From Arthrobacter sp. ZGTC131 (GTDB taxonomy: Bacteria > Actinomycetota > Actinomycetes > Actinomycetales > Micrococcaceae): DNA of 64,000 nt. The translations under genes and the position numbers were made by a program. Each line of letters begins with the position of its first letter. Position 1 is the stretch's first letter. Location: contig NZ_PJIK01000007.1 in assembly GCF_002929275.1 (NCBI RefSeq), positions 152,729-216,728 on the forward strand. The letters are read 5' to 3'. The notes under the pieces are model-generated. The model was not told the origin of the DNA. It was given only the letters and a program-made list of their open reading frames with translations, and did not search any database. Positions 8,976 to 17,454 of the stretch are shown here, one piece after another.

Positions 8976-10199
8976 GTGCTAATCTGCGGAGATTGCAGTG
9001 CGCGAAACGACGACGGCGAGAGTTTCTGCACCAACTGTGGCGCCTACCTCGAATGGCAGCGGCCGCCGGCCACCGGCTCCGGCCACGCACCACAGGCTGC
9101 CACGTCCGGACCCGGGCCGCAGGCACCGCCGGACACGGCGGAGCTGCCCCAGATAACCGTGCCGCCGGGACGGACGGCCGGCGAACCTAGGCCGGGAACG
9201 CCGCACGGGAGAAGGAGTGCCGCCGCCGGCAATGGAAGCCCCGGCAAGAGTGGCGCGGTCCGGGCAAGCAACGCACACGGCGGTGCAGGCGGTGTCCGGC
9301 AGGGGACTGGCCTCGAATCCGACGGCGGTGCCGGGGCAAAGAGCGACCCGGTGTCCGTCGTTGACATCGAGCCTGCCGCCGTGAGGCCCGGCCAGCGAAT
9401 CGCCAACGTCCCGCGAGATATTCCTGCGGACCGTGAGGCTGCAACGGCCGTTGGCGAGCTCGTCTGCGCAACGTGCGGCACCGGCAACCAGGCTGATCGA
9501 AGTTTCTGCCGACGCTGTGCGGCCAGCCTCGCAGTGGAGCCTGTTGCGGAGGCTCCACGGCTGTCCTGGTGGAGGCGGCTGTTTGGCCAGCCAAAGGGGA
9601 AGGCGCTACCGGCCGGCACCCGGCCCCGATGGAAGTCAAGGCGTTTCCCGACGCGATCGGCAGCTTTGCTTGCGGTGTCGGGGCTGTTGGGTGGCGGGGC
9701 ATACGCCAACGGCGACTCGATTGGAGGTGCGCCTCAGCGGGTCATGGACGAACTTCTCGATGGTCCTGTGGTCCCAACAGGAATGAACGACTCGGATTCC
9801 AGTGACGCGAGTAAGCCGGAGCTCGCTAACGACAAGTTCTCAAACACCTTCTGGACCACAAATCTCAAAGAGGGCGAGCGCGAGAACTACCTTGAGGCAA
9901 CATTCGCGGGGCCAACTCGTCTCGTCTACGTGTTCATCACGGGGCTGAAGTCGGAACCACCGCCCCCGCGCGAGGAACAGCGGCCGTCGAAAGTCCTCAT
10001 CTCCGTGCGCCATGAGGGTGCTAAGGACGGAACTCCCTATCAGGATTTCCCCGTGGTGGAAGTGGCTGATGACGGAAAACGGCATGGTTTCTATGTGGGA
10101 GCAGACAACGTAAGAGATGTGAAGCTGACCATCATCGAGCCGAACAACCGTGCGGCCAAGGCCGTGTCCGTTGCAGGAGTGCAGTTTTCCGAGCGGTAA
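8976..10199 (+). CDS. Zinc-ribbon, single-TM, discoidin-like protein at CIS operon end (possible CisA-type membrane adaptor)
   Basis: The 407-residue product has four parts. An N-terminal zinc ribbon (two CxxC pairs, residues about 4-23) is followed by a long Pro/Gly/Ala-rich disordered stretch with a second zinc ribbon (about 164-183). A short hydrophobic segment (AALLAVSGLLGGGAY, about 229-243) is preceded by several Arg/Lys, so it is probably a membrane span with the N-terminus inside. The C-terminal 130 residues look like an F5/8C or NADase-type glycan-binding (discoidin) beta-sandwich. The start is GTG 8976, with GAGGAG 6 nt upstream. Streptomyces CIS clusters encode a bitopic protein, CisA, reported to tie particles to the membrane; the layout here is similar, but homology is inferred, not shown. 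The last third is visibly less GC-rich than the rest of the operon. Confidence 0.7.
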   Translation: MLICGDCSARNDDGESFCTNCGAYLEWQRPPATGSGHAPQAATSGPGPQAPPDTAELPQITVPPGRTAGEPRPGTPHGRRSAAAGNGSPGKSGAVRASNAHGGAGGVRQGTGLESDGGAGAKSDPVSVVDIEPAAVRPGQRIANVPRDIPADREAATAVGELVCATCGTGNQADRSFCRRCAASLAVEPVAEAPRLSWWRRLFGQPKGKALPAGTRPRWKSRRFPTRSAALLAVSGLLGGGAYANGDSIGGAPQRVMDELLDGPVVPTGMNDSDSSDASKPELANDKFSNTFWTTNLKEGERENYLEATFAGPTRLVYVFITGLKSEPPPPREEQRPSKVLISVRHEGAKDGTPYQDFPVVEVADDGKRHGFYVGADNVRDVKLTIIEPNNRAAKAVSVAGVQFSER

Positions 10200-10205
10200 G
10201 CGCTG

Positions 10206-13163
10206 TCAGGACCGCGGGTAGAGTCCCGGGTTCGGTGGCACTCCCAACGCGCTCAGCATGCCGCGGTAACGCCGCTCTGCGTGCTCCGCTGCAGCCGGAT
10301 CGCCCGAAGACCGGTAGATCCCGATGAGAGTCCGCCATGACTCGTCACGCCACGGGTCGATTTCAACACTTCTTGCAGCCGCCGCGGCTGCTGCGGCGCC
10401 GTCACCAATCGAGAGTTCAAGACTTGCCAGCGAGGCAGCCGCCTCCGCTGCCCGGAGCCGGTACCGTTCGCGTGTGTCCGTCACCCACTCGGCAGGACCG
10501 TCCTCAGGCAGAACTTCGCCTGCATACAGTTCGACCGCCCGCCTCAGCTTCACTGCTGCTTCATGACGATCCCCCATGGATCTGGCTATGGACGCATCGT
10601 GAACCGCCCGGTCAAACTCGGAGAGATCAAAGGTTGATCCGCCGTCGAGGACCAAGGCATAGGCCTCGCCCTGCCGCCGGATGAGCTGGCGGCTTTCCGC
10701 CGGTCCTTCCGGCTGAAGGGCCCGCCGAAGATTGGAGACGCTCACCTGGAGGTTATGCAGGGCCGATGGGCTGTCGAGGTCCGCCCACAGTTCCCCCGCA
10801 AGGCGGTCCCGGTGCACCGGGCGTCCTGCATGGAGGGCGAGGATGCGCAATACAGTGCGTGCTTGAGGGCGCACCTTTGACAGGTCAACGGTGATTGCGT
10901 TGGCTCGGACCGAAAATCCGCCGAAACACCGGACGTCGAGAGCCGGGAGGGCCGACCCGCCGGAAACAGCAGCAAGCTGGCTCGTCACGGGCGCGCCGCC
11001 AGCATGCATGCCAGGGACGGTTGGCGGTTCACTCCTGGCGGCAGCGCCGGTCCACGTCCACGGACGGCAGACGAAACCGGCCGACTTGGCTGTTTCCGCC
11101 GCGACCTGCATGATTTCCGCGGCGTGCTCGGGCCGGACGTGGGCCAGAGCGGCATGTGCGACGGCGAGTGCGCCGGGCACGCCCGCAGTGCGGGCAAAAG
11201 ATTCGGCGGCCAGCGCGTCGTCGGCCGCGCCTGGCAGGTCCTGCGCTGCGCTGACCAGCGCTTGAGCTGACTGGGCCCAGGCTTCAAGGGCCCCAGCATC
11301 CAGCCGACGGAACCGCACGGCGAGGGATTCGAAGGCGCTGCAGTCGGACCGTCCAGAGCGCAACCGCACGAGTGCGGCGGCCGCCGCGATGAGCGCAGCG
11401 CCCCACTCGTCGCCGCGCAGCTCGCAATTTTCCACCGCCGATTGCACGGCATCCTGACTTCCCGTCTTCCCAAATTGGGCCGCCTGTACGCCCCGTGCCA
11501 AGCGGGCAAGCCAGGTGAACCCGAGTCGTTCGGCCTGTCGTTGAACAGCGTCGACGTCGTCCGCAGGCCCGTTGAATCCCAAAGTTGACGATTCAGGGCC
11601 GAATACTGCCAGCGCAAGTTGTGCTGAAAGCCCCGCCAACGTTTCATCGTCCGGGCGCTCTGCACAGCGTCTCAGAAAGGGAAGCGCGCCGCGTTGATCA
11701 CCGGCGAGCAGGAGCGAAAGGCCTTTGGCAAGTCCATCCTGCGCCCGTCGGTGATCGTGCATGGCCCGAGCGACTGACGCCGGGCTTCCGTGGCTGGCGG
11801 CCCGGAGGACACCCGCCGGACCCGGCCCCGATGCTGGCGCGTCGCCAGCCCAGACGGCCGCCGTGAGCTGCAGGTTCCTGGCTGTCCTGAGGAGATCCGC
11901 ATCGCGGGTTAGCCTAGGAATTTGAGCCGCGGTTCTATAGGCAGCGGCCGCGCACCCGTCATCCAGCAAATGCCGTGCCGCAGCCAAAGCAAAAAGAGCA
12001 TCCTCCCGGACCAAGGCATCCGGGGCTGTTGCAGCCCACCTGCACGCGCCGGCAAGATACGTACGGTTACCGGCACGGACCATCGTCTCGCGCACGTGCT
12101 CCCATTCCTGGCCCTCGGCCAGCACACGCAACGCGGCACATTGCTCTCCGTCCTGCTCCAAGACCCCTGCTGTGCGCCGCCGGATATCCTCGGGGACGTC
12201 CCGCCCGGCCTCGCCGAGAGCGGCAATCAGATGCTGGCGCAGTACTTCCGGCAGCCGGAACGATGTTCCGCCGTCGTCGCTGACCACTATTCCGAGTTGT
12301 TCCAGCTCGTGAAGTATCAGTGCGCTATCCCGTGCTCTGAGGATCCGGTCACAACGGGACGGTGTGAGCAACTCCAGGAGGCAGGTGTGGCGAAGCAAGC
12401 TTTCCATGCCCTGGGAGATGCCTGCCAAGAAATGGCGGGTCAAGTAGTCCTTGGCATAGCGTGGTGCCGGACCGAGGGACTCCGCAGCCCGGCGCCGTTC
12501 AACCGAAGAACGGCTTTTTGTGGCGACGTGGAACAGGTGGAGTGCAGCCGCCCAGCCCTCCGTCCGGTCTGTCAGATTGAAAACGCCGGCCGCGCTAAGC
12601 GGCTGTTTGTAGGTGATTCGAAACAGCTGCTCCACCTCAGGCGCCCGGAAGCGCAGGTCGTCCCCGTTCACGGTGACGTACTCCGGAAGCTCAGAGCGGG
12701 CGAGGTTGAAGGATGGGGGCCGCCGGCTACCTATGAGGAAGTGCAATTGCGGAGAACCGAGTGAAAGTAGCTGCTGCAGTTCTGACTCGGCGGACGTGTT
12801 GGCTAACTCCTGAAGGTCATCCACCACAAAGTAGAGGGGGCTTTCCAACCGGCCCGCCATTGTGGCGAGCTCGGGGACGGAGCGCGCGCGTTCATCGCCA
12901 ACAGCGGTTGCCAGTGCTGTGGCGAATCTGGCCAACATCTGGCCGGCCCTGACCTCATGGGATCTGGCCCGGTACCAAATGACCGTGGCGTGTTCCTGGG
13001 CAGCCCAGTGCGCGAGGAGGGTCGTTTTTCCCGTGCCCGGGGGAGCGATGACCAGCCCGAGCCGTGCTTCGGCGGGCCCCGGAATTGCATGAATCAGCCG
13101 ATGTCGCACCAGCCCTGTCACGGGCGGAACAGTGGTGCAGAGTCCGTTCGGCGTCATTGCCAT
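10206..13163 (-). CDS. Large ATPase-SARP (BTAD) transcriptional regulator next to the CIS operon
   Basis: This 985-residue protein begins with a STAND/MalT-like ATPase. Walker A is APPGTGKTTLL at residues 40-50, Walker B is FVVDDLQ at about 112-118, and a helical repeat middle follows. It ends with a SARP module (from about residue 742): a winged-helix trans_reg_C domain (LDVRCFGGFSVRANA, then a run ending NLQVSVSNLRRAL) and a bacterial transcriptional activation (BTAD) domain with TPR-like helices. The usual SARP/AfsR order is DNA-binding domain first, so the C-terminal position resembles MalT/LuxR-type organisation with SARP parts. It is convergent with the CIS operon, stop codons 6 bp apart, and is a strong candidate for its regulator, which is inference. 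AGGA lies 4 nt before the ATG at 13163. Confidence 0.88.
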   Translation of the reverse strand: MAMTPNGLCTTVPPVTGLVRHRLIHAIPGPAEARLGLVIAPPGTGKTTLLAHWAAQEHATVIWYRARSHEVRAGQMLARFATALATAVGDERARSVPELATMAGRLESPLYFVVDDLQELANTSAESELQQLLSLGSPQLHFLIGSRRPPSFNLARSELPEYVTVNGDDLRFRAPEVEQLFRITYKQPLSAAGVFNLTDRTEGWAAALHLFHVATKSRSSVERRRAAESLGPAPRYAKDYLTRHFLAGISQGMESLLRHTCLLELLTPSRCDRILRARDSALILHELEQLGIVVSDDGGTSFRLPEVLRQHLIAALGEAGRDVPEDIRRRTAGVLEQDGEQCAALRVLAEGQEWEHVRETMVRAGNRTYLAGACRWAATAPDALVREDALFALAAARHLLDDGCAAAAYRTAAQIPRLTRDADLLRTARNLQLTAAVWAGDAPASGPGPAGVLRAASHGSPASVARAMHDHRRAQDGLAKGLSLLLAGDQRGALPFLRRCAERPDDETLAGLSAQLALAVFGPESSTLGFNGPADDVDAVQRQAERLGFTWLARLARGVQAAQFGKTGSQDAVQSAVENCELRGDEWGAALIAAAAALVRLRSGRSDCSAFESLAVRFRRLDAGALEAWAQSAQALVSAAQDLPGAADDALAAESFARTAGVPGALAVAHAALAHVRPEHAAEIMQVAAETAKSAGFVCRPWTWTGAAARSEPPTVPGMHAGGAPVTSQLAAVSGGSALPALDVRCFGGFSVRANAITVDLSKVRPQARTVLRILALHAGRPVHRDRLAGELWADLDSPSALHNLQVSVSNLRRALQPEGPAESRQLIRRQGEAYALVLDGGSTFDLSEFDRAVHDASIARSMGDRHEAAVKLRRAVELYAGEVLPEDGPAEWVTDTRERYRLRAAEAAASLASLELSIGDGAAAAAAAARSVEIDPWRDESWRTLIGIYRSSGDPAAAEHAERRYRGMLSALGVPPNPGLYPRS

Positions 13164-13301
13164 GCTGTCCTGCTTCCACGGAAGGGTGTGGGTCCCACGT
13201 GGATTACAGTGTAAAGGCCGCCCGCCGACGCCAACCAGTATTACGCAGTCTCCGGCTCCTTGTGGCAGATGGCCCGGCCGAAACAGTGGTCCCGCTGGCT
13301 C

Positions 13302-13922
13302 CTACTCGAACCGCGACGGATCGCCGGTTCCCCGGCGCACCACCTCGGCGACGCCGCTGGAGAAGTCGACGACGGTGGTCGGCTCCGCGCCGCAGTCACC
13401 GGAATCGACGACGGCGTCCACCACGTGGTCAAGCCGCTCCTTAATTTCCCAGCCCTGCGTGAGCGGATCCTCCTCGTCCGGCAGCAGCAGCGTGCTGGAG
13501 AGCAACGGTTCACCCAGCTCGGCCAGGAGGGCCTGCACGAAGTTGTGGTCCGGGATGCGCACGCCCACGGTTTTCTTCTTCGGGTGCAGCAGCCGGCGCG
13601 GCACTTCCTTGGTGGCCGGCAGGATGAACGTGTAGCTGCCCGGCGTCACGGCTTTGATGCTCCGGAACACGTCGTTGCCGATGTTCACAAACTGCCCCAG
13701 CTGGGCGAAGTCCCGGCAGACCAGCGTGAAATGGTGCTTGCTGTCCAGCTGGCGGATTGTGCGGATCCGGTCCAGCGCCTCCTTGTTGCCCAGCTGCGCG
13801 CCCAGGGCGTAGCACGAGTCCGTCGGGTAGGCGATCAGGCCGCCCGAATGAAGGAGGTCCACGATCTGGGAAATTGCGCGCGGCTGCGGGTCCTCGGGGT
13901 GAACATCAAAGTATCTCGCCAT
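13302..13922 (-). CDS. yciO: YciO-family YrdC/Sua5-like protein
   Basis: The 206-residue protein resembles E. coli YciO throughout: FDVHPEDPQPRAI at the start, LIAYPTDSCYALG, TLVCRDFAQL, TPGSYTFILPATKEVPRRLL, KKKTVGVRIPDH and EPTTVVDFSSG. YciO is a paralogue of the threonylcarbamoyl-AMP synthase TsaC/YrdC involved in the tRNA t6A modification; YciO itself is weaker or different in activity, and which role applies here is uncertain. The ATG at 13922 is preceded on its strand by TAGGCT and six bases, with no Shine-Dalgarno, suggesting a leaderless mRNA. It is divergent from the kdpD-like gene. Confidence 0.9.
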   Translation of the reverse strand: MARYFDVHPEDPQPRAISQIVDLLHSGGLIAYPTDSCYALGAQLGNKEALDRIRTIRQLDSKHHFTLVCRDFAQLGQFVNIGNDVFRSIKAVTPGSYTFILPATKEVPRRLLHPKKKTVGVRIPDHNFVQALLAELGEPLLSSTLLLPDEEDPLTQGWEIKERLDHVVDAVVDSGDCGAEPTTVVDFSSGVAEVVRRGTGDPSRFE

Positions 13923-13928
13923 GGCTAG

Positions 13929-13934
13929 AGCCTA
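13929..13934 (-). promoter_or_regulatory. -10 element of yciO, leaderless
   Basis: On the minus strand TAGGCT is followed by CTAGCC (6 nt) and the ATG of yciO. No Shine-Dalgarno sequence is present, so transcription probably starts at the ATG itself. Confidence 0.6.
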
Positions 13935-14048
13935 CGGCGCGGCGGAGGTTCCTGCACTCACCGCACGCGGACCGGGCGGCAACCTTACGGGGCCGTCCCG
14001 GCTGAACCGCGGCGGCACGTGGACGCACACTGGTGAAAGAATGGCGGC

Positions 14049-16079
14049 ATGGCACGGGAACGGATTGTCATTGGCCTGGCCGGTGGCGGCGAGGGGGAGA
14101 TCCTGATCCGCCGTGCGGCCAGGAACCTCGGCGCGTCCGCTGACAGAGAGCTGATCGCGGTTCACATCCGCTCCGCCGGCGGCGTCTCCGGCGAATCACC
14201 CCAGGCCCTCGAAGCCCAGCGCCGGCTCATAGTGGAGCTGGGCGGCAGCTACCATACCGTCGCGGCACCGGACCCCGCCCGGGCGCTGCTCGAGTTTGCC
14301 GCGAACGTCGGAGCTACCCGGATCGTGATCGGCCAGTCCCGCAGCAGGCGGATGGCCGCCCTCGTGTCCGGCGGCGGCACGGAGACCCGGATTGTCCGGG
14401 GAGCCGGAGACACCGATGTGCACGTGGTGCCCCATCCCCAGGCCGGCCGCGGCACGGGCAGAGCCAGGCAGCGGGATCTCGGCCGGGTCCGCGTGGGCGT
14501 CGGGTTCGCCCTCGCGGCCGCGGTTCCCGTCCTCATGCAGCTGTTGCTGGCCGCCTTCGACCACAGCGTGGCCACCGCTGTCCTGCTGCAGCTCGCCGGC
14601 GCCGTGGCCGTCGCGCTGGTCGGCGGCCTTTGGCCCGCTGTCGCAGGCGCGCTCTGGAGCAGCCTCCTGGTCAATTACTTCTCGACACCGCCGGTGGGCG
14701 ACCTCGCCATCCACGACCCCCAGGACCTGCTCTCCCTGGGCGTGTTCGTCGGAGTGTCCGTGGCAGTGGCCGGCGTAGTGGACCGATCCGCCCGCCGCTC
14801 CAAGGAAGCCGCCCGCGCCCGGGCCGAAGCGGCAACTCTGGGCGACCTCACCCGTGGGGCAACCCGTTCGGAAGACACCGTGGTCAGCCTGCTGGAGCAG
14901 GCGCTGGACGTCTTCGGGGTGCGTGCCGCCGCGGTGTTCACCGGCCCTGGCGGTTTTGGGGTGGCTGCCGGCTCCAGCGCTGCCGGCAGCCTCCCCACCC
15001 TAGGGAAACCGGGGGACGGCGCCGCCCACGACGTTCGGTTGCTGGCGAGCGCCGGGGAGTTGACGGAAGCGGAACGCGAGGGCCGGGACTTCGCCGGCCA
15101 CACAGTGGAACCCATAGACGGCGCCACCTGGCTGGCGCTCTTCGGCCGCACCGTGCCAGCCGCGGACAGTAGGCTGCTGGGTGCCTTCGCGGTGCACGTG
15201 ATGGCCCAGCTGGAGCGCCAGCAGCTGGCCGCCAGCCGGCTGGAGGTTTTGCGGCTGGCAGAAGGGAACACGATGCGCACGGCCATTCTGCGCGCTGTGT
15301 CCCACGACCTGCGGACCCCGCTGGCTGGGATCAAGCTGGCCGTGGGCGGCCTCCTGCAGACGGCAGGGACATACACGCCGGCCCAGCAACAGGAGCTGCT
15401 GGAAACCATCGATGAATGCACCGACCGCCTCGCCGTGCTCGTCGGCAACCTCCTGGACATGTCACGAATTACCGCCGATTCGGTCCGTCCGCTGGTCAGG
15501 CCGGTCCGGTGGTTTGAAGTGGTCCTTCCGGCCCTGCACGGCCTGCCCGCAGGTACCGTCCGCGTGGACCTGCCGCCCAACATGCCGGCCGTGGACGCCG
15601 ACCCCGGCCTGCTTGAACGTGTCATCGCCAACATCGTGGAAAATGCGGTCAAGTATGCGCCGGGCTCCGACATCACCGTTACAGGGGCCGCCGGAGGCCT
15701 CAGCACGGCCACCCTGGACGGCCATCCCTGCGGTGAGCTGAGGATCATTGACCACGGAAGCGGCGTGCCGGCCAGCAACGTCGTGGCGATGTTCCGGCCG
15801 TTCCAGCGCCTCGACGACATTGCGCAATCCACCGGCGTGGGCTTGGGTCTGGCCGTTGCCAAGGGATTCGTCGCCGCGATGGGCGGGAGCCTGACGGCGC
15901 AGGAGACCCCCGGCGGCGGCCTGACCATGGTCATCCGGCTGCCGCTGTCGACCGGCAGCACTGCCGGCCCGGACCCGGAACCTCCTGGCTCCGCCGGCTC
16001 ACTTTCCGCCGGCTCCGCCCGCTCCGGTGCTACGACCCGCAGTGGCGCAGCGGACCATCGTGCGGAGGCGGCCCCGTGA
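14049..16079 (+). CDS. kdpD: Short KdpD-type sensor histidine kinase lacking the N-terminal KdpD domain
   Basis: The 676-residue protein keeps the later modules of KdpD: a universal-stress-type domain (1-135), four membrane helices of the DUF4118 kind (about 150-255), a GAF-like region (about 265-395), HisKA with phospho-acceptor His419 in VSHDLRTP, and HATPase with IVENAVKYAPG and GVGLGLAVAKGF. Full-length KdpD is roughly 850-900 residues and starts with a 210-residue ATP-binding sensor domain; that domain is missing, and the 126 bp upstream to yciO cannot hold it. The next gene, kdpE, overlaps by 4 bp (GTGA). No kdpFABC pump genes are in the window. It may therefore sense something other than classic K+ limitation, or control a distant Kdp operon. 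Confidence 0.88.
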   Translation: MARERIVIGLAGGGEGEILIRRAARNLGASADRELIAVHIRSAGGVSGESPQALEAQRRLIVELGGSYHTVAAPDPARALLEFAANVGATRIVIGQSRSRRMAALVSGGGTETRIVRGAGDTDVHVVPHPQAGRGTGRARQRDLGRVRVGVGFALAAAVPVLMQLLLAAFDHSVATAVLLQLAGAVAVALVGGLWPAVAGALWSSLLVNYFSTPPVGDLAIHDPQDLLSLGVFVGVSVAVAGVVDRSARRSKEAARARAEAATLGDLTRGATRSEDTVVSLLEQALDVFGVRAAAVFTGPGGFGVAAGSSAAGSLPTLGKPGDGAAHDVRLLASAGELTEAEREGRDFAGHTVEPIDGATWLALFGRTVPAADSRLLGAFAVHVMAQLERQQLAASRLEVLRLAEGNTMRTAILRAVSHDLRTPLAGIKLAVGGLLQTAGTYTPAQQQELLETIDECTDRLAVLVGNLLDMSRITADSVRPLVRPVRWFEVVLPALHGLPAGTVRVDLPPNMPAVDADPGLLERVIANIVENAVKYAPGSDITVTGAAGGLSTATLDGHPCGELRIIDHGSGVPASNVVAMFRPFQRLDDIAQSTGVGLGLAVAKGFVAAMGGSLTAQETPGGGLTMVIRLPLSTGSTAGPDPEPPGSAGSLSAGSARSGATTRSGAADHRAEAAP

Positions 16080-16750
16080 CCGGCATCCTCGTTGTGGACG
16101 ATGACCCCCACCTGCTCCGGGCCTTGAGGATCACCCTGCAGGCGCACGGGTACAGAGTGGACACCGCGCCGGACGGCCGCTCGGCCCTGTTGGCGGCCGC
16201 GCGCAACCCGCCCGGCCTGGTGGTCCTGGACCTCGGACTTCCCGACATGGACGGGGCAGCGGTGCTGACGGAACTCCGGCGCTGGAGTAGTGCCCCCGTG
16301 CTGGTGCTCTCGGCGCGGCACGGGTCTGCCGACAAAGTCGATGCCTTGGATGCCGGGGCGGACGACTACATCACCAAGCCGTTCGGTTTGGAGGAACTCC
16401 TGGCCAGGCTCCGTGCGCTCCTGCGCCGTGCTCCGGACGCCGACGAGTCATCCACGGTCACCACGGCCGAATTCACCGTGGACCTTGGCCAGCGCGTGGT
16501 TACCCGGAACGGCGAATCGGTGCGGCTGACCCCCACCGAGTGGAGCATTTTGGAACTTCTGGTCCGCAACCCCGGAAAGCTCATCACGCAGCAGCAGATC
16601 CTGTCGACGGTGTGGGGTCCCGCCTACGCGAAGGAAGCAAACTACCTGCGGGTCTATATCGCCCAGCTCCGCCGCAAACTGGAAGCCGACACCGGCAATC
16701 CCCGCCACCTGCTGACTGAGGCCGGAATCGGCTACCGTTTCCTGCCCTGA
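16076..16750 (+). CDS. kdpE: KdpE-type response regulator (OmpR family)
   Basis: A 224-residue two-domain response regulator. The receiver has the acidic pair DDD near residues 8-10, the phospho-acceptor Asp in VVLDLGLPDMDG (about residue 51) and the Lys in GADDYITKPF. A winged-helix OmpR/PhoB DNA-binding domain follows, with LTPTEWSILELLVRNPGKLIT and YLRVYIAQLRRKLE, and ends GIGYRFLP. The start is the GTG that overlaps the kdpD-like stop. It is the cognate partner of the short KdpD; the target operon is not in the window. Confidence 0.93.
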   Translation: MTGILVVDDDPHLLRALRITLQAHGYRVDTAPDGRSALLAAARNPPGLVVLDLGLPDMDGAAVLTELRRWSSAPVLVLSARHGSADKVDALDAGADDYITKPFGLEELLARLRALLRRAPDADESSTVTTAEFTVDLGQRVVTRNGESVRLTPTEWSILELLVRNPGKLITQQQILSTVWGPAYAKEANYLRVYIAQLRRKLEADTGNPRHLLTEAGIGYRFLP

Positions 16751-16842
16751 ACCCTATGAAGGGTCCCCGGATTCGGGCAACATGTGTAGTGCGGTGCGCC
16801 AGACAAACGGCACCCAACAAGTTCAGCAAAGGAGAACCGATC

Positions 16843-17280
16843 GTGTCCACCCTGCTCAACCCGTACATCAGCTTCCGTGACAACGCCCGTGAGGCAATGA
16901 ACTTCTACCAGTCTGTTTTTGGCGGCCAACTGACGCTGAGCACCTTCGGGGAGTTCCATGCCAGTGAGGACCCGGCCGAGGCGGACAAGATCATGCACGG
17001 GATGCTGACCTCGGACAGAGGCTTCATTCTCATGGGGGCTGACACTCCTAACTCCATGGACTACTCACCCGGAAACAACATCTCGGTATCGCTCAGCGGC
17101 GAGGACGAGGGCGAACTGCGCGGCTACTACGACAAGCTGTCCGGCGACGGCGGCACGGTCACCGTCCCGATGGAAGCGGCGCCGTGGGGCGACATCTTCG
17201 GCATGTGCACCGACAGATTCGGCATTACGTGGCTAGTGAACGTCAACGCCCAGGGCGGACAGGCAGCACCGGCTTCCTAG
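16843..17280 (+). CDS. VOC-family (PhnB-like glyoxalase/bleomycin-resistance fold) protein
   Basis: A 145-residue protein of the PhnB/YjdN subgroup of the vicinal oxygen chelate superfamily: LLNPYISFRDNAREAMNFYQ with FGGQLTLSTF at the N-terminus and APWGDIFGMCTDRFGITW near the end, which is the standard signature. Family members bind metal or small ligands as dimers, but most PhnB-like proteins have no known substrate. The GTG at 16843 has AAAGGAG 8 nt upstream. It stands alone between kdpE and an uncharacterised gene. Confidence 0.85.
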   Translation: MSTLLNPYISFRDNAREAMNFYQSVFGGQLTLSTFGEFHASEDPAEADKIMHGMLTSDRGFILMGADTPNSMDYSPGNNISVSLSGEDEGELRGYYDKLSGDGGTVTVPMEAAPWGDIFGMCTDRFGITWLVNVNAQGGQAAPAS

Positions 17281-17454
17281 CGACGAAATGGGCATTGAAA
17301 GGTCCGCATCCGCTTCTGCGACCTCCACGTTGTTGAATCCGGCGCCACGCGCCAGGGAGTCGGCCCGGGCACGCACACCGTGCCCGGGCCGGTACCGTCC
17401 TGGCATGGCCGCCGCGCCCTTGAGGTGCTTGCCGGGCGGTGCGACTATGGACGG

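Noticed and set aside
1-10199. Interpretation as a prophage or R-type tailocin
   Set aside because: No capsid, terminase, portal, integrase, holin or lysin genes are seen, and the genes match CIS families (LysM adaptor, VgrG, gpJ-like); upstream sequence is unseen, so only the visible part supports this.
13302-13922. Calling the YrdC-fold gene tsaC
   Set aside because: End-to-end similarity is to YciO rather than to TsaC/YrdC.
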